Positions 47,831 through 60,800 of a DNA stretch of 64,000 nt are shown here, one piece after another. A model generated the notes under the pieces. The model saw nothing but the letters and a program-made list of their open reading frames with translations. It searched no databases and was not told the DNA's origin. Numbering within the stretch: position 1 is the first letter of the stretch; each line of letters begins with the position of its first letter. Source of the DNA: Lichenostomus cassidix (taxonomy: Eukaryota > Chordata > Aves > Passeriformes > Meliphagidae); NCBI GenBank assembly GCA_008360975.2, contig CM039211.1, positions 24,546,558 through 24,610,557 on the forward strand, in the 5' to 3' direction. Position numbers and translations under genes: made by a program.

Positions 47831-50800
47831 AGCTGAAGTATTTCTCTAAATTTATCACCTAAAATTGGAGCCTATTCCAAACAAAATTATTACCCAATTC
47901 ACTGCCTGCTGCACAAGTGCCTACGTGAAATGTACCCCAAGAAAAATCACAAACTATTTCTTCTTTAGACAAGTGATTTTGGCTAAAACAATAGAGAATG
48001 GGAAAATTAAGTAAACCTGATCTTCAAGCTTATAATATGGAAATGTGGGACTTCATTTTTTCTGATAATTTATAATCTACTCTCCATAACAAGAAAATTA
48101 GAAAAATTTCTGTGAATAGACAAATAAAAAATACCCCAGAGATTATTCTAGGAATCTAACTGTCTCCTTGACAGTTTTGCCTGCTTTTTCTCTTTCAGAA
48201 GCAGTTTTAATTTTCTATATAAGAATATTTCATTTTTAACATTTCATTCTGTCTCCTCCTCAGTGCCTCCATCTCCTGCCTACACTTTACCAATTCCACA
48301 TGAAAAGCAATTTCACTCTGATAAATCACACCATCTAACTCTTATGCAGCAATTTTCTTCTGCAGACCTGCAACTGCTGTACAAAAGGAAGAAAGTTTCA
48401 GTACAGAGTTTGTGTGAATTGCACAGGGGACAAGTACAATATATACTTTATGTAAGCAAGAAATAGAAGAAAGGGGTCATTTGTTCTATCTCCTTTCACA
48501 CCAGGAATTACTTTCTATACTACTGCTTTCATGTCATTTATCTGTAGATGGTTTCATTGTGCCAAGAATATATTGTTTGCAGGGGAGTTGTTGGAACATA
48601 TTGTTCATGTAAGCCATGTGGTAAACTTACCTTATCTGGCCTTCTATTCACCCTGTATGAATACTTTTTTCCTTTAAGTGCTCTATATAGCAGTTCTTCA
48701 TTATTGGTGCTTATTCTTTTATCAGTGTAAAGATAACTCTTTTCTCCATTAAAGGAATACATGCTTCTTGAAGTTCACATCTGATCTACTTGCACAACTT
48801 TTTCAGTGTGTGTTTGCAAGTCCTGGTGAGGAGCCCATAGTCACGGGCTGGCAAACATTGCTGCGGGCGTTTCCTCACCTCTGTTGGGTGCAGACCTAAA
48901 AAGCATGTGTGTACTTTTGAATGCTTGGTCTTTAAACTTTCCCCAGAGGTCGCTATTCCCAAGACTCTCCCACTGCCACTGATATTCTCTGTGCTTTTCT
49001 AGATCAGCAGTCCCTTTCTAAGTGAGGCAGAATACAGTTTCACGGAAAGAATATGCTTATAATAGCCACACTGCAGACAGAAAGAATAGGAAAATGCCTC
49101 ACTGCTCTGTGACACTTTTTACCCAGAAGAAAAATTTGATGAATTGACACATTATTTAAGCATTATTCTGTAAAATCTATCATGAATGCTAAATTACATG
49201 AAACAATTATAATTTTCATTCCTCACATCTATGAAAGAGCAGGAAATCCTAGTCACACATTACTTTGTTGCTCCAATGACAGGTCTGCACCTATAGGTGC
49301 AGAATACATCTCTGATCTGTTTCCAGTCACACCTCATTCTGCCACCTACAAAGATCCAGCCTGGGAAGGGGAAATGCTCTGTCCTTCCATACAAATTCCG
49401 CAGCTGTCTGCCTTTGTTTCTTCTGTAACAGACTGCAAAATGTGTCACTTATCACTAGCAGATTTAGGGCGTTACAGCATCTGTAGCACCTAAGTAAAAG
49501 TGACTGGAGAACATGATTTCACTGACAACCAACAAAGTCTAAATGTCATTATCATTATATTTTCTATATACTATACTATCAAATCCTTGCACATCAAATA
49601 ATTCTGACAGAATCTTTTCTGTCAGAATCACTTTTTCCACAGAAATACTTTTCCCACAGAAAACAAAGCTGTTAGTTGTGACTAGATGACAGTTATGGCT
49701 TTTTTGCCTGGGAAATATTTTAGCCATAAGGAAAGTTCCTTGTACAGGTCTAAAAAGAGCTTCCACTGTCAGGTCAAAAGACTTAGAGGTTTATTCTAGT
49801 TCAGACCCAAAATAAAGGTTTTCACTCATTGTATTTTGTGGAGGTCATTGTGTTTATGTGAATCAGTGATCAAAAGGACCCATAAAAATTAAAATTCTGA
49901 CATCAAAAGAATACTCTTACATTGCAGCAAAAGGTCATGGGCAAACACAAACTAATTACTAGTCTGACATTCAGTTTAAACAGGGAAAATGCCAAATGAT
50001 TCAAATTTACTTACTGAAGATGAAGGAATAAGAATGTGCACAGAGATGGGCTTTTAAAATTTGAAAATACAATTCCTCTTTGTTTAGTATAGGAGCAACC
50101 CAGAATATTTTGGACATTTTGTCACAAAGTACAACTATGTCCTGTTTGTGTCTGTCAAGTATGCCTAGAGTACACACAATGGACATACAAGTTTCTCCTT
50201 CACTCATTTAGTCAGAGAGCTGTTGAGCCCTATTCACTGAGCCCAAGAGTGTCCAAGATACACCTTTGATTGGAGATCAGTTCAAGGTCCTAAAATCTAT
50301 GTAGTGTTATTGGCTGCTTCTATGTGTTTTACCTAATCAAATTAGGTGGTGTTTATGCCAACTGAATCTAAACTTCAGTTTCTCTCATTGTTTAGACAAC
50401 ATAAAAATCTTCCAGGTGGAAATTTGTCCAACAAACAACTTCTGCAAAACATTTTAGCCTTGGAGGAAGCACATATTTTCTTGCATTATATTTTGTTCCA
50501 TTATCATGTAATATTCAAGGACTCTGCAATTTCTTCCTGATATCCTATTTTGGCACCAGATAAAAAAGGAAGACCAGCCTTCTTACATTTCAGTTTTGAT
50601 TTAATTTTTATGTTTGGTTTGCCTTTTGTTTTCCTTTCTTGTTTTTTCTTTCTTCCCTCTTTTTTTCCTCATCAATCAGGACAATATTTATAATCTGGAC
50701 TACAGAATTTTGTTTTCATAAGAAATATTATTTACCCTTTGAGCTCATACAGCTTCTTCATTGGCTACATTTTCCTGAAGTCACTTGAGGCTATTATTGT

Positions 50801-53800
50801 AATCTCCCATCATATTTTCTAAGATATGAACACATAGTACCTGCTAATTGACAGAACTAGTTTTCAAGAAGTCAGAACAGCTTTCGTTGTAGTGTATCAA
50901 ATGGTGCTTAATTCTCTTTCTATTTGTCTCACATTCGACCTTGGACTGAACTTCCTTATTTCTGAACTGTTTAACGATCAACCATATTTCACTCCTTCAT
51001 CTGCTCCAGTTTTTATATATCAGAGACCATTAATCACATTAATTCTGCACTCTACAGACCTTCCATTGGGCACAATTTGTATGAATTTGTTTCATCTGTA
51101 GACGCCTGACGTGAATTGGAGTGGATTACTGTTCTGAATCAACCTTACACCATTTATCTGTACCTACTCACCAGCCCACATTAAATGGCTGTTGTCAGTA
51201 AAATAGGCCATGCTCCTTTAGCTGCCAATGCTTTGAATATGAACCCAGTGGAGAAAAACCTCTTTCTACAGTGAGACACTGCTCTGGCATTGATGAGACC
51301 CGTAGATGAGCTTGGTTAAGCTCTGTCTTCTGTCAATGGCCAGCCAAAATGTTCCTCTGAGAATATGGTTTCTCTGCAACACCTCTACTGCTGGCACATT
51401 CTGCTGCCATTGCAAACTTCAGCCCTTGACTCAGACTGAACCTCAGCTCTTGCAAGTCTTACCATGGCAGTGATGTTTGCTGGAAAGTCTGCACCCTGGT
51501 AAGTTTGCATTTGGGCTGCCCCCTCTCTTATTGGGTTGGGGTTGGTTTAGGTTCCATAAATAGTTTAATCCTCAGCAGAGACAGACAGGAAAATGGTTAG
51601 TCTTCTTCACCTAGAAAATGTGACAGGCTGTTTGAGTAAACTGCAAGAAAATAGTTTTGCCCTGAAAAAACCCTCAGGATTATTTTCTCCATTCAGCTCA
51701 CTGAAGGACACGTAGCAAACATGGTAAGAGTTTGCAGTACTGAGCAAGTCCCCTGGCGTGTCCAAATTTAGGCAAGTAACCACAGGGGGCCTTATTTTCT
51801 GAAGAGGTAGATAGATATCTTTCTTCCCATTAACGTCACCTGTTACTGTTCTGTCAAAGAGGCACAGTTATACAACAGTTTTGTACCTTTTCTTACCTTT
51901 TTCACTGTAAGGAAAACAACTTTCCTGTTCCTGGGGACCCTGTATAAAAGTTACAAATGAGTAACATAACTTCATGATCTGACCTTGGTGCAAGCTGGGG
52001 CTACAAAGTTTCACATCCAAGCAAGGTTTTAAGTATTTTCATTTTTATGGATATGCACCTGAAACTTCTGTCTCTATTCTTCTTCTATTTACATTGTGAT
52101 CTGAATGCCACAATATTAAACACAGTCAAATTAATCACAAGTAAATATAATTCTAAAAATTCACAATACGTCACCTATATGTACATCAGTTTTCCTAATA
52201 CATTTTGTTCTATCTTGTCTATTCTATTTCTCTCAGTATTAAAAAAAAAAAAGGAAAAAATAAATACTAATATTCATGGAAGTGCAATACATTTGATGCA
52301 GTACCTTGAGGGGGTGCTAGAGACAAGGAGCAGTTTGTATGGAGAGAGGAGGATTAAAGGAAATAAAGTCAATAAGTAAAATAAAGGATGACATAGAGAA
52401 AGCTATGTTCCACCAGTTTTCTGAAACACCAAGTAAAAAGTGCATTCACAATCAAAAGTGCACTAGAGGCCCATTGGTAATGTATCACCTACTTCTGTCT
52501 AGGTGCTCTGCAAGTTGGCATTTTGAAACTGTTATTGTCCAAAGTAAAACTAATCTTTTAACACAGCAAAAAGCTGTGAAGGCTGAGGCAAAGTGAAGAG
52601 TTTAGTCCTTCCAAGAAAAGGTAGTAGTGTCAAAACAAAGAGAAAATGACGCTGGTGTCATTAGAAAGATTTCCATATTACACCAGAAAGAGGCCCCTGA
52701 GTTGAGAAATTTGCTCTTGAAGACAAGACATCAGCCTTGGATTCCCCTCACCATCAGTGCTAGGCAGCTGTGGGGAATGTGTGCTGAACAGTTTGCTTGC
52801 TAAACTAACACACCTGGGAGGAAAAGGGAGGCAAACAGTCACAGCCCAGCTCTCCCTGCTCCCAGTACACCCTCAGATCTGACCAAAGCCTGTTTACATC
52901 TAATTTGGGGTAGGGGTGGAATCCTGGATGGGAGATCAACTCCCAGTGTGAGACTCAGGGAGTTTCTGGGCACATTCTTTGGGCAACATGTCAAGGAGTG
53001 CATCCTGTGCAGAGGGCTCCGTTCCCAGCTGTCATTTCAATCCCTCCCATCCCTGGCTGCCAGGGGCTCACCCTGATGGCAGACTAAAGAAAATTGAAAC
53101 TAGTGCATGGCCTGCCATGTGTCTAAACTCTGTGCTCACTGGCTCCCTGGATTCATCGAATTAACAAACAGCAATTTTCCATGAAAAAAGCTTCCACGCT
53201 CATATTACTGTCAAAGGCTCATCTTTATCTCAGCCATAAAATCTTACATTGTCACTGCTGTCCTCATTATAAATGGTAATACCTCATGAACAGTATTATT
53301 TTGCTGTTATGTTTGTGATTATTATTTTAAGCTACTCATTAATAACATAAATCCATTCCTCACTGCAGTTATGCTGACAAAATATTTCTATTATGTATCT
53401 TCCTGAAAAATAACCCTAAAGTCTGGGAAACATTTTAAAAGTCAACCATGTGGCTATCAACTAGGTAATAAAAGCAATCTGCCAATGCAAACTTTACAAT
53501 CTGAACGATTGCAGAGCCTTAAGGCACCTAAAAATGAGGTAATGAAATCAGAAACTAAAAAGACAAGGAAAAAAAAAGCCTTGATAGCATGGTGGCTTAC
53601 TGGTTTCAAGATTTTATTGATTCAAACCACTGCATATGAGAAATCTTCCTTTCCCATGAGATACAAGAAAGAGCTTCACAAATGGAAAAGCAGAGGGGAG
53701 AAAAAAGGTTTGTTTTGCCTGTATTTATTTTGCCTGTATTTTGAGACCTGGGAGGAAGCAGATTTTTAAAGAGCAGAGTGGTCTTCCGCTCCTGACATAA

Positions 53801-55185
53801 GTATATAATGGAAGATAATCCCTTGGATGTCGTTTGTCACAAATCAAGGTCTATGAAACGTGCAGACTCAAACAAAAATATTTTTTATGTAGCAAGAACC
53901 TGTAGCAATGATACTTTTCCCTCAGTAATTCTAGAAGTTTTACACTACAACCAGCAGACTGAGTAAGTCAAAGCCCATCAATCAAACCATTTATGGTCCG
54001 TATTGTGGGTTTCCTAAAGCTTTGTCCCTGTAATGGATTTTTCTAAGCATTTATTATTTTGGGACACACCTGTTTGTCTCCCTGAAATTTCAGATTCGTT
54101 ACGGGGTGCAAACACTTTCATCCTGCACCACTGAGAAGGATGAGATTTCAGCAACATAAAGCTGCTGTCAGCACAGCTATGCTCTGTGCTCCAACCATGT
54201 GCAATTATCAGTGATGTGATAAGGCATCAGTAATTCCCTGTTTCAGCCATCCATCCACAGGATGTCCAGCACACACCCACATCCCCTTCCAGATTCCATG
54301 CTGGGATATCTCCACTTTTTAAATGTACCTGGTACTAAGGGAGATTAGCTATTTTGCTTTTCACTCTGGTAAAGTACTTGCAACAACAGAAAAATGGCTC
54401 TTTTCCAAACATGTGCCTTTGAGATGTCTTTCCTGAAACACCCCACCTACCTGCTACACTCAGGTATTTTTTCTTGGTTAAAAGATGGATAACTGAGTAT
54501 TTCACACAGATGACCAAATAATCATATAGTATTTTTCAAGACCTGAGCTTAAATGTAAATAATAAATCATAAGAAATCCATAATGCTGTTATCATTTGGG
54601 AGTAAATTTCAGAACAGACTTTAACAAATACATCCATAAAAAGATTAACTGATCACACTTTTTTTTCAAAGGTCTTATTTACCATTCAAAACATCGACAT
54701 ATTGTGGGCTCTTTGAACAAATGGCCTCTCTAGTAACAAATATTTTTTAAATAAGGATTCACTTGAGGAAAAGGAGAGACCCCAACAAAGAAATATGTAT
54801 TGACACAGCTGTATAAAAGACAGCAATTAATTGCAGAGACAGAAAACAGACATTTCTAATAAAACAACAACAAGAACAAGACGTGCATGCTGGCTAAGAA
54901 AAAGGCAACAAGAAGGAGCAATAGTACTGCCTTTGCAAAAGTCCATGGACCATGTACCCTGCAGACTGCATTCTGTGATGACAATCACATGTTTAAACTG
55001 ACCAAGGTGAGCACAGGTGAGGTGCAGAAGGAGGACACATTTGCCTCTACCAGCATAGGCTACATGACAGCACAACAGAGACTGGTAGATAAAACTTATA
55101 TCTGTAATAAGAGGAATGCAGACCACTCACAAGTCCTCCATTTTCTGACTAGACTCCCTTCCTTCTGCCCAATGTTCTTTTCTCA
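47831..55185. other. Unique AT-rich non-coding sequence
   Basis: No gene or classified repeat was recognised. It contains a perfect 12-bp-stem hairpin (49601-49628), A-rich runs near 52240, and a minus-strand splice-donor match AAG|GTAAGT at 48625-48633. A GC-richer stretch lies at 52720-53160. Confidence 0.55.
49601..49628. repeat. Perfect inverted repeat, 12-bp arms, 4-base loop
   Basis: ATTCTGACAGAA (49601-49612), loop TCTT, then TTCTGTCAGAAT (49617-49628), its exact reverse complement. It is too short for a microRNA precursor by itself. Confidence 0.85.
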
Positions 55186-55634
55186 TCTTTCCTTTCCTTT
55201 CCTTTCCTTTCCTTTCCTTTCCTTTCCTTTCCTTTCCTTTCCTTTCCTTTCCTTTCCTTTCCTTTCCTTTCCTTTCCTTTCCTTTCCTTTCCTCTCCTTC
55301 CCTTCCCTTCCCTTTCCTTCCCTTCCCTTCCCTTCCCTTCCCTTCCCTTCCCTTCCCTTCCCTTCCCTTCCCTTCCCTTCCCTTCCCTTCCCCTTCCCTT
55401 CCCTTCCTTCCCTTCCCTTCCCTTCCCCTTCCCTTCCCCTTCCCTTCCCCTTCCCCTTCCCCTTCCCTTCCCCTTCCTTCCCCTTCCCCTTCCCCTTCCC
55501 CTTCCTTCCCTTCCCTTCCCTTCCCTTCCCTTCCCCTTCCCTTCCCCTTCCCCTTCCCCTTCTTCCCCTTCCCCTTCCCTTCCCTTCCCCTTCCCCTTCC
55601 CCTTCCCTTCCCCTTCCCCTTCCCCTTCCCCTTC
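55186..55634. repeat. Long pyrimidine microsatellite, (CCTTT)n to (CCCTT)n to (CCCCTT)n
   Basis: About 450 bases containing only C and T on the plus strand. From left to right: about 21 near-perfect CCTTT units (to about 55291), then about 19 CCCTT units (to about 55390), then interspersed CCCTT and CCCCTT units to 55634. Its lack of stop codons creates artificial frames on both strands (plus 54887-55816 and minus 55127-55636), which are not genes. Homopurine-homopyrimidine tracts like this can form triplex DNA, and the minus strand carries regular GGG and GGGG tracts. Confidence 0.97.
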
Positions 55635-57369
55635 ATCAGAGAAACATCCTGGAAAAATGTGCCTCTGGCCTACCCTGCTCCCTTACTGAGGGTGGTGGGA
55701 TGGACCCTAGCTACCAGGTCATGCTCACCCCTCAGTGTCATCATAACCTGAACAAAGTCAAAGCTAACAGTTATCATCATGTTTATAAAGAATTTCACAA
55801 TTCTTTCTGCATATGATCATGGTTAGTTTGGAGCAAGAAGTGTAAGCTGCAGGATAACAGTGGCCTTACTAGAGAATACACATTTTTATTCCTATCTGTC
55901 TGGAACGCAAAGCTGTTTTCAGTTTCTCACCTGTTATTGCTCCATATCCTCCACATGTTATGAACAAATTCTGTGAGTTTACTTTTATCTCACCACTAAA
56001 AATTACTGAGTCCTTCTGTAATTTCAAAAAAAGATCTTGGGTTATGAAGAATTTTATATATTAACCAAAAAAAGCACACATATGAAGAAAAACATCTCTT
56101 AGCTCTGTAAAATTGGGAACATTTTAAACAATTAATAAAACCAACTGAGAACACTGGTGTGTGAGAACACTGTGACGTTCCTGTGTAGATGAAGGTATAA
56201 GAAGGATATTATACCTCATTATTTCATCTCCTAACTTTCTGATCTGGTATGCAAGCCTGTATTTCTTGCTTAGAGGTGAAGGATCTTTCTCTAGAAGAGG
56301 TTTTGAACTTGTTATAATTATTCATCTCTCTTTGAAGGGAGCCCATGCAGCATATGGAACATCTCACCTATCTGAATTTTTGATCCCGTTCTGTGGGATA
56401 CCTAACTCCTTGGAAGAAACTGAGGGTGGAGCCCTTTGAATCCAGGAAACTGAAATTTGGAGATGGCAATATCTTCAGTGACTCATCAGCATGTTTGGAA
56501 AACACAAGTAAGATTTATGTGCACATTTTGTGGTGTTGAGAGCTGATTTTCTGCTTTTTCCTGATGCTCCCTGAAGTTTTCTTTCCACTCTAGCTGTGAG
56601 AACCAATTCAGACACGCAGTTTTATTCATTTAGGCAGTAATTATTCAGAAATTTCACAGCATTTATGTTCATTTGATGCAATCTTACACAAACAACTGCT
56701 AGTACACACTGTGCACGGTCGTTCTGACATTGTATAAGCTTTCAAATAGAATAACAAACCCAAATCAACAGTTCCTAGTGGGAATGACTCCACTGTTCAC
56801 TCTAACACTCTCTGCTGTGCAGAGCTGGCACAGAAATAAAACGCATCTTCTTAGACAAGCAATTAGTGTTTCATAATGTATGGCAATATGTTTTCAGCCC
56901 TCAGATGTTCGTGGCCCTTCTCAGACAGGAAGACAAATTGTCTCCTCCCCAAGATGCAACACTTCTATCTTTAGCTCAACTGACTCAGAGAGTCTTATAT
57001 AAATTTTAATTTGGATGGGCTACTCAAACAGCATAGGTATTCAACACTTTTATCAGAGTTACATGACATAGGTTTGGGGTTTTAGGGGAGAGTCATGTGG
57101 TTTGTTTTCTTTCTTATTTTACCACACTAAAGTAGGTATTATCAACAGTTTTGAAATAATTTTCTCTCTTGGCTTTGATTAGCAAATCATGTCCAAGGAT
57201 GGATTCCCATTGCCTACTGCAGTGCAGAACCTTGTCAGCCAAACTATTTTCCACCCATATTTCATCTGAGAAGACAGCTGTATTTTGTGTTGCCACACAT
57301 CACTCAAACACAGCACTGGCACAGCTCTGGGTCCACATCAACCTGGAGCCAGGTTGTGTTCACACCTCC
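55635..57369. other. Unique AT-rich non-coding sequence
   Basis: No gene or classified repeat was recognised between the microsatellite and the LTR. Confidence 0.55.
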
Positions 57370-57898
57370 TGTGCTGGCTTGGCCCCTTTCAGCAACTAAG
57401 CAATCACCTCTCCTCTGCCCTGCCACCCACCCAGCAGGATAGGGGAAAGAATCTGAGTGACAAAAATATGACAAATATGTGGATTGAGATCACTGCAGCT
57501 TAATAAGTAAAGGAAGAGGAATAAAACAAGCAATGCAGATGCAATCACTCACCATGTCCCACAGGCAGACAATGCCCAGCCTGTCCCTGAGCAACAGCTA
57601 CCTTGGAGGGTTCTGCCTGCTCCAACCAACTTCTTTTGCTGGGCAGGATGTTATATAGCATGGAATACACCTTTGGACAGTTTGGGTCAATTGACGATCT
57701 GTGTCTGGTCCCAGTCTCTTCCCCACATATGGCTTACTGTCTGAGGAGATCAGAGTGAAAATAGAAGGCCCTAAGAGTGTGCACATACAGTTCAGCAATA
57801 GTCAAAACACTGGTATGTTATCAGTCAAAAATCCAAACCACAGCACTATACAGGACCAAGTAAAAAAGATTAACTTCACTCCAGCCAGATCCAGTACA
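57370..57898 (-). mobile_element. Solo ERV LTR, antisense, nearly complete
   Basis: The plus strand begins TGTGCTGGCTTGGCCCCTTT then CAGCAACTAAGC, and ends TTAACTTCACTCCAGCCAG then ATCCAGTACA. These are the reverse-complemented two ends of a very common bird LTR (TGTGCTGGTTTTGGCTGGGA at the 5' end). Between them are GGGGAAAGAATCTGAGTGAC, TGGATTGAGATCACTGCAG with TTAATAAGTAAAGG, CATGGAATACACCTTTGG, and a TATA box on the minus strand (57651-57657). It belongs to the same family as the fragment at 31214. The flanks CCTCC and CGCCC are at best a decayed target duplication. No retroviral genes accompany it. Confidence 0.8.
57651..57657 (-). promoter_or_regulatory. TATA box of the antisense solo LTR
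   Basis: TTATATA on the plus strand is TATATAA on the minus strand. It sits mid-LTR at the position where this family has its promoter (ATATAAAGC-like in the consensus). Confidence 0.5.
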
Positions 57899-60800
57899 CG
57901 CCCTACACTTCAGTGATGAAGAAATCACTTGCATGGAGCTATCTGAGCTGCTGAGCCCACCCAGGCAGCTAAAGAAGCCATAACAGAGAATCTCCATCTC
58001 AGCTTGGTCAGCTGGCCTCAGTGAGGTGCAGGTCTACTGCAGAAAAGCCAGAGACCTGAAACAAAATGATCATAACTTCTACTTCATGGCAACATTTTCC
58101 ATTTAATGGAAAATGAGGCTGTTTCCAGTAACAAGCTAGTTTGCTTGTTGCTTATTTAACTAATATGGGTAACCACTCTTTTGTCTTTTAGCATCTGTTT
58201 TCTTGATGCTTGTTACCTCAGCATGGTGCAAGGCTGGGACAACATCCTGAATCTCTGCCTTATTCTAGTAACTACACTGTAAGTTTGCTTTGTTTTAGGA
58301 AAGAGCATTTGATCTTCCTAAATTCACAAAACCACAAAGTAACATCTGAGCTAAGGACAACCAACCACTCTACATCTCTAAACCTCCAGATATATTTAAA
58401 TCTATGCCTGTGTTGTTCATGCTATAATTTTCAATTCCCTATTCTAAACTATTCTGTAATGGCTGGTATTATGCAGCTGCTCTCAGCAAACCTGCTCTAC
58501 TAGAATGATTTACCAGATACCAAGTCCTCACTGCTTTCATAAAAACATGAGCATGTAATTTCTTTCCTAGCTAATACAGTCATCATGAATAGACTATTCC
58601 TTTCCTTGGCTGTGGCCAGGTACATATTTGAAGACTGTTGCCATGTTTTCCCTTCTTTTCCCTGCTTTCATTTCTGTTTTTTCAGAAATCATGCTTTTAG
58701 ACCTGCAGTGATTCCTACCAATCCCTTCACTCCAGTCTTTCTTGAATCAAATGCCTCAAAAGACTTGAAAAATTGTAGGGTCAGACTGGTGGGTCCATGT
58801 ACCCCTCTATTCTGGCTTGAACAGTGAAAACGAGAAATGAGCGAGGGAGCACACAAGCCTGACCACTTAGACAATGCTAAGTAGAACAAATGGGCTTGTA
58901 TTGTAATTGCAGAGTATAGAATTACTTATTTATCTCACTGTGAGGTTGAACCATCAACCAGTCACTGTAAACATAAGATGAGGTATGCCCATGACTTAAC
59001 AGGATAGCTCACAAATTTGTCTGAGAGAAGGTCAGAGGACTAGTAAGTTAAAGACGCCAAATTATCAGTGACGATATGAAGTTTTTTCCCAGTTTCATCT
59101 GCACTATGTGGGATCAGAAATAAATCTGAAGTTTTCTGTAGTGTAACTCGAGATTTTTGCTTTCCATATCAAAAGAAGCCAGAAAGTTTAGTAAGAGTTC
59201 AACAAACATTTATCCAACTACCTGAATTTTTAAAAAATAAATGGATTCTGTTTAAATTTTGGGTGAAGAGCAAGGACCTCTTTTATTTTTTCTCTTGTTC
59301 ATTAAAACTAACTCACTGATAACAATATGGCAACCCAAAGACTGGAGGCCTCAGTAGAAAAAAAGTGTAGTTAAGACAAGTAAAATGAAGCTGAAAAAGA
59401 GTGATGAGTGAATAACAATGGGAAAATGAATTGATAATCACTCAGGGGATTATACAATAAACCAAAGCATTAAAAATATTTACAAACTATGGAAGGAAAT
59501 ATTTGTCTGTTCAAGCAACATAGCTGTTTCAGAAAAATGGTAAGAAATTGTATTTCTTCCCTTACAGGATTAATGAAAAAGACACTGGAGAAATATTTAA
59601 TCCAGATTACAGCTGCTCTATTTTAAGATACATGTCATAGTTTTTTTCCATCACTGATATGCATCTTATAGAACTATCTAGTTGTATATTAATTTATAAA
59701 AATGTTTTTCCTTTTCCAAAAACAATTTATTCCTCAACAGAAGAATGTATATGACCCAACGCACATACACACATCTTAGTTGGAATCACGACTGAAACCT
59801 GATCATCCTCCAGTGCAGGTCCACAGAGTCAGTTCCCTCTGTGTCAGAAGATCACCAAGTCAAGGATCTCATGGTGCCAGCAGCACAAAATGACACGTGA
59901 GGTGCAGCCTGTGATTGACATGAAAAATAAGAAAAACAACTACAATAGCAAAAGTTAGTGTCCTGTGAATGTAGTGCTAATAGCCTGCTGTAATCAGACA
60001 TGATGGTCACACTACACCATCTGGACTGGCATGCACCTGGCTTACTTTTCACCTATGTGAATAATTATCAGAGTATCTTTAAAATACAGGGTGGCTATGC
60101 ACATAAGGCACAGGGAGACTCAAGCATGTTTTACATAGAAGCCTTCCGCTAGACTGACCTTGGAGGGGAAAAGAGCATCCAACCACTGGAGCAGCAGGGA
60201 TGACTTGTTCTCCTGGACTTCTTTCCCAGTCCTCAGGATACTATATGGGCATAGGGACTGACAAACTTTTGCTGCCATAATTCTAGATTTTTCTGCCTCG
60301 ACTAACATTCAAATACACTCTTAATTAAAATACATCTTATCTCTATTTAGTACTGTACATAAGAAATCTTTTTTATAAATTTAATCACAGTTTACTACTA
60401 CACTCAGTACTTCAGAGAGTTTATACAGCTAAATTCTTTCTATTAACTTAGTTTGTTTATTCTAATTACTATCTGAATAATAGCATTGTAAGTAATTTAT
60501 TATTAAAATTGCCTCAAGGGGATCAACAGAACAACTTCATTTCAAATTTTTCCACTACTTCCCTCTTCTCAAAATGAATGAATTCCAGAGGGTGAAGTGC
60601 CCAGGAAAGAGTATGTAGAAATACTGAAATGTGGCCACAAACAAAACCATACAAACACCTAAACAGATTTCTTTAATAATAATAATAATGCACTTCAGAA
60701 AGAAAGGAAATCAGGCAGTGCAGAAGGATCTTTCTGGCAGCACATATACTATGATGACACAGTTATTTAAATAACTGTCAGCCTTAGCTGCAGTTAATGC

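Noticed and set aside
55390..55634. Telomere-like array (GGGGAA on the minus strand)
   Set aside because: The unit is not the vertebrate TTAGGG, and the tract grades smoothly into CCTTT repeats.
55127..55636. 169-codon minus-strand Gly/Lys/Glu-rich open frame
   Set aside because: It is the reverse complement of the same microsatellite (GGGAA and GGGGAA units) and a composition artefact.
54887..55816. 309-codon plus-strand open frame
   Set aside because: Most of it is the pyrimidine microsatellite, whose C/T-only units cannot form stop codons. The predicted protein is a Leu/Pro/Phe/Ser repeat, and a consensus-like splice donor interrupts its start region.
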